Both the position numbers and the translations under genes were made by a program. The notes below the pieces were generated by a model. The model made no database searches, had not been told where the DNA came from, and was given only the letters and a program-made list of their open reading frames with translations. From Adineta vaga (lineage: Eukaryota; Rotifera): DNA of 64,000 bases. The first letter of the stretch is position 1, and the number at the start of each line of letters is the position of its first letter. Below, one piece after another: positions 24,295-34,100 of the stretch. The stretch lies in NCBI GenBank assembly GCA_021613535.1, contig CP075497.1, positions 12,462,001 to 12,526,000 of the forward strand. The letters are read 5' to 3'.

Positions 24295-27200
24295 TTAATT
24301 GTTAGTCCAAATTTCATCGACATGAAATTCTAACATTTCAAGTCCAGATAAATTTTGTACTTGATTCATATAATACAAAAGATCACTTGTTAAAAGACCA
24401 TGTTGTGGTCCTCCATCATTAGCAATTCTTAATTGACGTAAACGTTTTCCTAATAATTGTTTAAATATTGAATTGAGACGAGTAAAAAGTAAAATCAGAT
24501 CACTTGGCGATACAATACGTGCAACAGCATTATAAAATGCAGTTATATGACGAGTTACAAGTGTACGAAAACAATCACTAGGTACTGGAGCACGTACTTC
24601 ATAGGAAGATAATGTATCACCAAATGTACTTTCAATTATTGATATTAATTTACCATGAATTTCATCAATATGTTCAGAATATAATTTTGTTAATTGTTCA
24701 AATTGACGATTTGATGACATCGAAGAAATACTTGAACTTGATTCAGATGTAATCTTTTAAGAAAAAAATAGAGAAAATTATCCGAGGGAAAGTAGCAATG
24801 CGCTGTTGAGAGAAAAGCGGTTCCCATTTCCTCGCATCTTTATACTTCTCGATGGGTTCTGAAGATTTCAACTTACTAATAGATGATCAAATCTTGATTT
24901 AATTTTCGGTAAAGTAATTTTAACAAATTGTAAACATCGACAAGTAATTGCAAGAATTTTCGCTGAAATTGTTCGAATTTTTCCTAATCTAACAGCACCA
25001 GCACCTAAAACTAGTTGACATGTTTTAGAATTGAAAACATTTAATAATTCAATAAGACGATATTGAACATCATTGATTGATGACGAAGGTAATAATTGTG
25101 CACATGAACAATAATCAAGAACTAACATAAATAGATGAAGTGAACTATTAGATAACACAAATTGTTCATTATTTATTATTAAAATATCGGAATTTGTGGA
25201 ATTTATGATCGGTGTTTGAGAAAATAAATCATCAATAGAATTTTGAATTGAACGAGGAACAGGAACCTTTTATAAAAATGAAAATGAAAAGAAAAGAATA
25301 AAAAAAAATAAAATTCAAACTTGTTTCCATTGTTCATTATCTAATGTATCAGCCACACGTTGTTTTCTTTCATCATGAAAAGAATTTAAAAATTTACTTG
25401 TTTGAATTTGTAGAAAACTTTTCAATGGAAGTGACGAATATTTCTTTTCATATTCATTAAGATTTTGAATAAAATTTTCAATTAATTTAACCATTTGTGC
25501 ATATTCATCTAAAGATAAACGTTCGATTTGTACTTGATAACGTGTCGATTCTTGAATGAAAATATTAATTAAACGATCTTCAACTGAATCATATAAATTA
25601 TATAATAAAGAATTAGTGAAATTTTCTTGATGTTTTTGAAGAGATTCATTGATTAATTGATTTACATTGGATAAACGATGAAGTCCCTGTTCACTTAATG
25701 TTAACACATTTGTTATTGTTCGAAACCATAACGGATATGAACTTGTATAATTAGTTATTGATGATGGATATACATAACGAGTATTTAATGATGATTTCTC
25801 TTCAGTTTGACCAGATTGATCACTAAAATATCTCAAAATATTCAATTTTTATACAGAAGATTCGAAGCACAACTAAAATGTGGAACCTACATAGTATCAT
25901 GACCTACTGTAAGCCGTGGCGTAACTAGAATTTTGGCGGTGGTGGAGCTGATCTCAACCTGCCCTTCACCTTCTCCATTGGTTATCGCATTATCTGTAAG
26001 AAATCGAGCGGAGACAAAATTCATCGATTTAAAACTTTCTCTGAATTGAATTTCAGAAAATAGACGAAGATAGAAATGGGAGCGGATGTTTATAAGTTCT
26101 AAATAATGAATTTACGAACACGTATTTATATAATCTCAATGTAAGAAATCTTCTGAATATTTTTCTCTTCAGATTTCGAATTGTTTAAAAGAAAACCAAC
26201 CTATTCGTTTTGTTCGATAATTTCATTGATTTTTCTGAAATTGTATTTAAAGCTTTATCAATAATTTCATAAATAAACGATTCAAATTTCGAACGAATTT
26301 CTTCAAGATATTTTTCATCTTTAACTCGAATTAATCCAATAAGAATTGTTATAAATTTATCATCTTCAACAAATTCATTTGTTGATAAATTATCTAAATA
26401 CAAAAAAAAAACATTGAAAACATGTTCTCATTTCCTAATCAAAAAGCAAAACCTTGTAATAACTGATTTAATGTTTGTCCAAATTCTTGTCTCATTAAAT
26501 TAATATTTAATCGATAAAGTTCTTTTAATTGTGCATCAAAAAATCTTAATGATGAAAGATCATTTAATTGTGAAGAAATAATTTCACGTGTTTGATCAAT
26601 TAAATCTAAAGCCGATAAATAATCACTTGTAGATAATAACGATTGAACTTGAAGATGTGTTTGTTTAACAATAGATAAAGATTCTAAACGTTTTAGTAAT
26701 TCACGTTGATTTTGTCTTTGACGAAGTAAACGTGATAAACGAAGAAGAGTTAATAAGGATTGTGAATCATAATTTGATAATTGTTCACGAAGAGATAAGA
26801 TTGCATGTCGTGTTGTATTTAAAAATGATTGAATATCATCATGAGAACGAACTGCATCATGAAAACAATGAGATTTTGTCGATAAAGCACGACTAATTAA
26901 TAATTCAACTTCATCTAAATAATGATTATATTTATCTTGTAATAAACGTGCGGAAGAATTTATTGAATGTTTTGGAGAAGAATTTGGATTACTAAAACAA
27001 ATAGAAGAGTTTATGATACATCAGAATTCTTCTTCTATCTAAAACTCTCGAGGTAAATAAAGAACAAACCTAATTGAACCATTTGCATTTGTTTTATTAG
27101 TAGTTGATGAAGTTGATTGTCTTCGATGATTTCCTTCGGATTTCTCTGAACTAGTCGAAGTTGTTCTTGATTTTTCTTGTTCAAATTGAATTGGTGATAG

Positions 27201-27720
27201 AGGACGATTTGTTGGAATTATTCCTGGAAAAACTAAATTGAATGTTGATGAATCATTTAATGTAAATTGTGATGAAAGAAATAATTGTGGAATATTTATA
27301 ACTGGAGTTGTTTTTTCTAAAAGATTTGAATCATTATTTGTTTGTTGTTGTTGCTGTGATTGTTGTCCAACAAAACGTGGTCGACCATATTTTTCACTTT
27401 TACGTAAACTAATAAAATAGTTTTCAAAATCACTTAAATTAAAATCACCAAGACGTGATAAAGGTTCAGGTAAACGATCAATAAATGAATTTCCTTTTAA
27501 ATTGAAAAACAAACAATCAAAATATCCTTTTTGCAAGAAATTCAAAACACAAACCCCAAGTTTTTGTGAAAAATGTTGATATTTCCGCTCGTGTCTTTTT
27601 CGGATCATTGAGAACACACGATAAATTAGATTGAAATACTGGTGAAGTTATCGTAGTTTCTCCATCAGATATTTTCTTCCGATTATTTGTTGTTGATGAT
27701 GATCCCAAGAATTGGCTCAT
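24295..27720 (-). CDS. VPS54: VPS54, GARP complex subunit
   Basis: VPS54 is part of the GARP tethering complex, which captures endosome-derived vesicles at the trans-Golgi network. The start is placed at 27720 (MSQFLGSS) because a 3' splice site (GATTAG) lies 7 bases upstream. Exon 1 ends at 27555 (FFTKTWG), joining across a 61-bp intron to NSFIDRLPEP at 27493. Later exons encode a Gln-rich loop, the helical segment ending in LLSTSDYLSALDLIDQT (about 26990-26450), a helical middle (about 26400-26200, 25825-25318, 25268-24880) and the conserved C-terminus NDGGPQHGLLTSDL ending at 24295. The order matches the VPS54 N-terminal and C-terminal domains. The intron at about 26195-25830 is unusually long and includes less AT-rich, transposon-like sequence near 25915-25985. 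Gene order suggests it is the last member of an E3-cyclin C-VPS54 transcription unit. Confidence 0.9.
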
Positions 27721-27859
27721 CGTTAAACTAATCATAACAACATTGAATGAAAAGATATTTTTACAAATCTAAAGTAGATTTTTATACAATATATACATGA
27801 ACATTTCTCATATTAAACAAAGAAGAAGAAGAAAAAAAAAGACTAGTCTCATTATTCTA
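27721..27859 (-). promoter_or_regulatory. Cyclin C/VPS54 junction with 3' splice site
   Basis: Only 139 bp separate the cyclin C stop codon from the VPS54 start. The gap holds a pyrimidine run just after the stop and an AG acceptor 7 bases before the VPS54 ATG. This fits trans-splicing of a downstream cistron; an ordinary 5'UTR intron is the alternative. Confidence 0.45.
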
Positions 27860-28842
27860 TTAATTATTATTTGTATTATTCGAATTTTGTTGTGTTGTTG
27901 TTGTTGTTGTTTGATCATTTGATTGTGATGAATCATTCGAAAGAACTTTTGGTTTAGGAATTTTTGATAAAATTTCTTTGATTTGTTTTCCTTCATGAGG
28001 TGAATCTGCATCATATGTTGTCATTAATTCATAATATTTAAGTAAATGTTTAACAACTTCATAAATTCTTTCAACATCAATTTGTGCATCAATCATATAT
28101 TGTTTTAAAAGTGCCATTTTATCACGATATGTTGCTGCAAGTAATAAACAAGCTAATGCAATTTCATAAGGAGGATAAAGAAGAGGTGCATCTGTTTTTA
28201 ATGAATCATTTATAATACGCCATGATGCTTCAAATAATTGTTGATCGATTTGAAATTCTCTTGTATACATATCTAATGAACGATATGGATGATAAACAAT
28301 TAAACAACAATCCATTATTTCAAGTAAATAAAATTCACATTCAAGAATATGTTTAATTTGATATGGATATTCATTTGGACCACCTAAACAAAAACATTGA
28401 AACTTTTATTCTTTTCAACGACAATAAAAACAATGAATTTTTTACCAAGAAGATGAACATATTTTTTATAAGTTGCAGCAGCTGCATTACAAACTCTTGG
28501 ATGATTTAATGTTGAGAATTCTTCAACTTTAGCTGCAAGAAATAAACAAGTTGGACAAAGTAACCATGGATCAATACTTTTCAATGGATATCGTGCATAA
28601 AATCGTTTTAAATAAACAATTCCTGTTGCAATGACTTGTTGACGAACTTTATATTGTTCACCAATATATTGAATAATATTTGAATAGAAAATTAAAATTT
28701 TTAAATAATCATCTTCAGTTATTGGTGAAGAATTATTGTTTATTGACCAAGAAGAAATATCTCGTAAACGAACAGATAATAATTCTTGACGATCAAATAA
28801 CCATTGATCAAATTGAGAACTTTTCCAATAAGATGAAGCCAT
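27860..28842 (-). CDS. CCNC: Cyclin C, copy 1
   Basis: Cyclin C partners CDK8/19 in the Mediator kinase module in the nucleus. Exon 1 is 28842-28446 and exon 2 is 28383-27860, joined in frame across a 62-bp intron (LLG to GPNEYPY). Diagnostic segments are the N-terminal W...SSQFDQWLFDRQELL, RQQVIATGIVYLKRFYARYPLKSIDP in the first cyclin box, then ILECEFYLLEIMDCCLIVYHPYR and LYPPYEIALACL in the second, and a C-terminal ILSKIPKPK motif, all as in animal cyclin C. The C-terminus ends in a Thr/Gln/Asn run. Length is close to the family norm of about 280 residues plus a low-complexity tail. A nearly identical copy lies at 40375-41356. A 3' splice site (TTTTTTAG) lies 17 bases upstream of the ATG. 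Confidence 0.96.
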
Positions 28843-28929
28843 GTGTTTTTTTTTTATCTAAAAAACAATAAATTATATTCACAATTATTTTGTATTTTAC
28901 AAAATATTCTTCGAAAAAGAAATGAAATT
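28843..28929 (-). promoter_or_regulatory. Deltex/cyclin C junction with 3' splice site
   Basis: An 87-bp gap on the minus strand ends with TTATTGTTTTTTAG and a short A-rich leader before the cyclin C ATG. No space remains for a separate promoter of ordinary size. It is interpreted as a candidate trans-splice acceptor between cistrons. Confidence 0.45.
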
Positions 28930-30247
28930 CTATTTAAATCCTTTATCAGCAAGTTCTTGACGAACACGATGTAAATATGTTGGATCAGGATAACCAAATC
29001 TAAAAGAAGAAAAAAATGAATTTCAGTAAAAAGAAAAGATATAAAAATACCGATCTGGTCCACCATAAAGATTTGTTTTATGATGAATATCATTCCATGT
29101 TATAACATTATCCATTCCTGTTGTCACAGATTTTCCAATTGTAAATATATGTTGATCATTAAATGCACGAATTAATAAATTTAAAATTTCTTTTCCTTCT
29201 TTTATATTTGGTAAATAAGCTTTTCGTACTGTTCCACTATAAGATGAACCGGGATTTGGATTTAATGAACTTTGAATTCCATGTTGAAATGAATATGTTA
29301 TTTCAATTGTTCCACCTTCATTCGGATCATATGAATATGATTCAAATCCTGGTAAAACGACTTGAATGAATCGTGTTGACATTTGACCATTTGATGGTTG
29401 AGGACCTGAAGAAATGAATAAAGAATATTTTAATAAAAGTATTTAAAAAAAACCTTTAGAAATTCCATAAACATATCCACAACTTGGACAAGATTGTTTT
29501 CCATTCGATTGAAACCATTGATCAATACAAGATTGATGAAAAGAATGACCACAGATTTCAAGTCGACGACAAGAAGAAGAATTTAACGGTTCAAGACATA
29601 TCATACAATCACCAAGTTCTTCATGTTGTTCTAAATCAATTCTTTTTATTAAAAGAAAAATTGAGAATATTTATTAAAACCTTCGTCATTCCATCGATGT
29701 TGATGATCAAATTGAGATATTTCATCATTATTACTAAATGTATTTGATGAAATTGTTATAGAATTATTTTTTAGTGATTTTTGTAATTCTTCAAATTTCT
29801 CTACCCATATTTGACATGTATAAAGAATATGTTGATCATTAACAGACATATCACGATAATTGATTTCATTTCCAAGATTTAATTGACGAAATTGACATAG
29901 AATACAACCTTGAGAAATACATTGAGAACAATGAAAATGATTTTTAGAACATGAAAATGGTTGTTCAATAACATTTAAATTATTACAACAAACTAAAATA
30001 GAAATGGAATATATTAATAAATATCTCGAACTCGAAGAATATCTTATTTACCTGAACATATTTTATAACTAAATATAAATTGTTCAGCAAATTTGTACCA
30101 ACAATTTGGACAAGTTGTTTGACAAATTGTATCGTTTAAAACACAATGATTACAAATAATATGTCCACAATTGAGTATTTTTCCACTGTTAATTATTGAT
30201 TGTGAACACCATTGACATATTCGATTGATTGAACGATTGGAATTCAT
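28930..30247 (-). CDS. Deltex-type RING E3 ubiquitin ligase, copy 1
   Basis: Five exons: 30247-30052, 29992-29681, 29630-29454, 29405-29051 and 28999-28930, all with phase-consistent GT-AG introns of 48-59 bp. The N-terminus (residues about 10-50) has a Cys-rich ring-like motif (CQWCSQS...CGHIICNHC...CPNCWYK) and a second Cys/His cluster follows at the start of exon 2. Exon 3 encodes a RING-H2 domain (CMICLEPL...CGHSFHQSCIDQWF...CPSCG). Exons 4-5 encode a Deltex C-terminal domain with LPGFESYSYDPNEGG, NPNPG, YLPNIKEGKE, VITWNDIHHKT and GYPDPTYL, as in DTX3/DTX3L. RING-DTC proteins transfer ubiquitin and bind ADP-ribose or NAD+ through the DTC. Vertebrate DTX3-type proteins lack the extra N-terminal zinc cluster. 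The start was chosen because TTTGTATTTCAG abuts this ATG. Sister copy at 41441-42759. Confidence 0.9.
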
Positions 30248-30770
30248 CTGAAATACAAATTCATGATCGATAATTTTGTAATATAAAAGAAGATTCTCTT
30301 TTTTTCGACAAGACAAACTCAACTGAAAAAAAGATCGAAACATTTTCCTGATTGGGTATTTCACGGATTCATATACAACAATAGAAAAAAAGAGTATATT
30401 CATTCAACTGATCAACAACTAACGCCATCTATCGACAAACGATTCATTAAATAAGTCAAGTACGATATTTTAGGGTGGTTGTGATTGTAGTGAGGGTATT
30501 ACTCTTCTCTTGAATTAAAGTAATTGTTGTAATGTAAGTCTCGATCTTAGAACATAAAGTCATAAGAATATAGAAGAGACTTAAAGGAATTTAGATCAGA
30601 AAAAAGAGCAAAATATTCGATATCATAATTAATAAGATTTGTCGATCGAGAAAATAGCGATGTCTACGTTTTAATTTTCATTTTGGTTGTTGTTGTCAAC
30701 GAAGTTCACTAAACATATTTATACTAAACGCGAGAACAAACATTGTTGGTCAAACTATATGAAGTATCGA
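30248..30770. other. Intergenic; right edge of segmental duplication copy 1
   Basis: A longer open frame upstream of the Deltex start (to 30403) is probably 5' flanking sequence because a splice acceptor immediately precedes the proposed ATG. Identity with the second copy ends near 30473. No gene is otherwise seen. Confidence 0.5.
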
Positions 30771-31040
30771 TATATTAAATTTGATATTGGACTAGCAAAA
30801 CAAACAATTGCATCGACAACAACACCAATCGATGGTAATGTTAAATGAGAATTGACCATAGCAGAAATAATTATACAATGACCCATGTACCAATAGAAAC
30901 TCTTTTTCGTGTACAAAGTTGTTTAACTCGAAATGGATAATGAACATGAACCCAGCGATCAATTGTTATTGTAAATAAAAGCCAAGATGTACAACAGATA
31001 CAAAAATATTCAATAGACGGTGGATATGGATATAATCCAA
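30771..31040 (-). pseudogene. GPCR remnant (helix 3 to 4)
   Basis: The minus strand reads about 55 residues with TITIDRWVHVHYPFRVKQL, the end of helix 3 and second intracellular loop of a class A GPCR (DRW in place of DRY). It hits a TAA at 30873-30871; the following hydrophobic sequence resumes in another frame (AMVNSHLTLPS). No other part of a receptor is found. It is a decayed fragment beside an intact chimeric receptor. Confidence 0.55.
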
Positions 31041-31185
31041 GTTAATAACAACACCCATACCCTCTCTATTTATTCGTTCATTCATAAAAATCACATTGAA
31101 AATTTTTCAAATTTCATTAAAATACAAAAAAAAACTTCTATGATACTTATAATGATACATTTATTCTCATAAAAAAGATTATTCT

Positions 31186-34100
31186 TTAGTATATTTTTTG
31201 AAAAAGAAATCGTTGAATTTGTCTTTGATAACGTAGAATTGATTTTCGATATTCATTTTTATAAAATTTTGATGGTAAAACAAAAATAAGAAAAGTAATC
31301 ATTGGCGGAATAAATGAAAGGAAATAAACAAAAAGAAATAACCAAGAATCATTTGTTGAATTCATACATTTTGATAAATAAGAAATAATTAAACGTGGTA
31401 TTGCAAGAAAAAATAATATAACAGGTGCAGTTAATAAATGTTGATGTTCTCGAATTTGTTCACGTAACATATCTTTATAATGTCGAGTTTTATGAAAATG
31501 ACGTTTTTGACGAATTTTTGTTCCTATTAAAATAAATGTTGAAATAAAAATAATAATAAATGGAATAAAAAAATGAAGTGTATCAATTATTCGATTATAA
31601 ACTTGTAAATTGAATGGATAATTAACAATACACCAAATTTGTATTTTATTATTATCATTCTTATTTTCTTCACGAAATAAACGTCGATAAATTGGATCAT
31701 GTATTGATGTTATTGTAATTAATAATAGAAGAGAAATTAAAACAATTTTAGCTATTTGTTTACTTTTCTTTTTTATAAATCGTGTACCTTGAACAATAGT
31801 TATTGTTCTTTCTAAAGCTACACATGCATTTAACCATTGATCCATATAAAGACAAATTCGAAGAAGAAAATCTAATGAATAACATTGAATTTGTAGAAAG
31901 ATTTCATTTGATAATATTGAAATTTGTGTTGAAAGATAAATAAAATATTTTAATCCAAATAAAATGACTATTAAAATTGTTGTTATTGATGAACTAAATA
32001 AATAAATTCCACAACCAACTTCACAAACAAGTTTATTTTTAAATGTAATTAATGAAAGTATTCCATTGATTAATCCAATAATAAGAAATATAATTGTTAA
32101 TATAAAACTTGTTTTAATAATAAATCTTTGATGAAATATATTTAAATTTGGAATAATATGATAAGCTAATATTCCATCAAGTGATAAACCAAATTCACTT
32201 GTTGTAAACTGACAATGAGTTCCATAATAACATGAACGACAGATACAAATCGATCGTTTTGGACAATTGGGATCATCTTGAAAACATTGACCATCATTTT
32301 CACAATGATTTTTTCCAAAACAATTAAATTTCATTTCATGATCAAATTGAAAACAATTTGCTAAACGTTTATTTTGAAAATCGTAACATAAACAAAGATG
32401 AATATCATCATAAAAACATTGTAAATTAGGAGAAAATTTTTGACAAATTAAATGATAAGATTTGATTCGACGAAGAAGGTGAAGTTGAGCAAATGTTTCA
32501 TTAATTAGTTCATTAATTAATCGACAACGATCTGATGAATGAACTTGTTGATTTATTATTTTTGAATATTTATAAATTGATTGAATAACAGTTAAATAAT
32601 ATGTTTTATCTAATGTTTCAATAAAAGTTAAATGAAATGGTTTTGACCAATAAATTCGAATTGAATTTGTTGCTTCAGATATTGTTTGTAATGTTGTTAT
32701 TCGTTCTGGTGAATCTTTTTCAAGAATATCTTGAGTTCGATTAAGTGAAATAATTCTTATAAAATGAATAAAAATTGAATGAGATAAATCAATATTTTTA
32801 TCAAATATTAAATTTATTTGAGTATCAATTAATTCACAATGATTTCCACTAAAACCTTTTGAACAAATACAAAAATATTTATTATTTGTTGATAATATAA
32901 ACTCATCCGATACAATACATAAACCATGATTTTGACATGGAGATTTATCACATATTTGATTTCGAAGATAACAATGAGAACCAAAATAATTTTCTTTACA
33001 AATACATATTGATCGATTATTATTTAATAAACCAGTACATGAGGAATTTAATGAACATTTATAATTATATGAAATATTACAAAATATTCCAGACCATCCT
33101 TGATCACATTGACAAAATGTTTGTTTTATATTGAAATAATTTCGACATTTTCCATGAGAACATTTTTTATTTGAACAAATTTTTTCATCTTCAATTGGAA
33201 TATTTATAATAAATGCTAAACGATGAACTGGTAAGAAAGAGAATTTCACTGGATAAAAGTAACTTGTTCGATATGTAAGAGAATATTTTTCATAAATATC
33301 AATATGAATTGAATAAGTTCGATTGAAATCTTGTTTTGGTCGTGTTGAATAAAGTAAATAAATATTAAATTTAATTTTACAATCTCGAATAGATAAATAA
33401 GTAAATTGTTCATAAGAATGAATTGTTCGTTGATTTGTATTATCAATAAGCATAATTAAAATAAGAAATAAAGTTTGTTTTAATTGAACAGGAACATGAA
33501 ATCTCATAACTAAACTAATACGTTGATTTTGATATTGACATTGATTTCCATAATAAGTTGGTGGACAAAGACATGTACTTGTAGATAAATTTGATGATTT
33601 ATTTAACCAAATATGTAAATCAAGACCATGATGACAACGAGATTCATTAATAAGTGGAATTGGTTTATTATTATTTAAAGTTATTACATTAAATAATTCC
33701 TTTTCATGGATTTTATTTTCAGGTAATTCATAAAATTTATCTATTGTAAAAGAAATCAGTTCCTTTTTTTTACTTTTCGTATAATTACATAAGAATTTTT
33801 CAACATCAGAAGCATATACGATAGACGTATCTAAACACATATTTGGAGACATTGTTAATGATCGATTTTTATCACAAAATTGTTCATCATCTCCATATAA
33901 ACAATTTGGACGACCATTACATAATTCAATAAACTTTAGACATGTTGAAGAATAATTAGTTCTACAATAAAATCCTTTTTCTTTATATGTACCTGTCGAT
34001 AGACATAAACTAGATTCATCTGTACCACCAAGACAATCAACTATACCATCATTAATTTTGTTTATTGGTAAACACATAAATTCTGATGTATTTTTTGTTA

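Larger units (their letters stand above)
27691..30473 (-). repeat. Segmental duplication, copy 1 (2.8 kb)
   Basis: This block contains the 5' end of VPS54, all of cyclin C and all of the Deltex-type gene. It is nearly identical, including introns and intergenic gaps, to 40205-42991 in the same orientation, 12.5 kb away. Differences seen are scattered single bases and small homopolymer length changes. Confidence 0.95.

Noticed and set aside
25850-26190. Separate gene inside the long VPS54 intron
   Set aside because: The region is less AT-rich and transposon-like near 25915-25985 but contains no coherent coding frame.
27517-27617. Possible frameshift in VPS54 exon 1
   Set aside because: A 61-bp GT-AG intron at 27554-27494 joins TKTWG to NSFIDRLPEP in frame, so no frameshift is needed.
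29163-29747. Plus-strand frames opposite the Deltex gene
   Set aside because: They are reverse-strand shadows of well-supported exons with DTC and RING motifs on the minus strand.
30248-30403. Longer N-terminus for Deltex copy 1 (start at 30403)
   Set aside because: A TTTGTATTTCAG acceptor directly abuts the ATG at 30247, and the extra residues lack family resemblance; the same holds for copy 2 (42760-42915).
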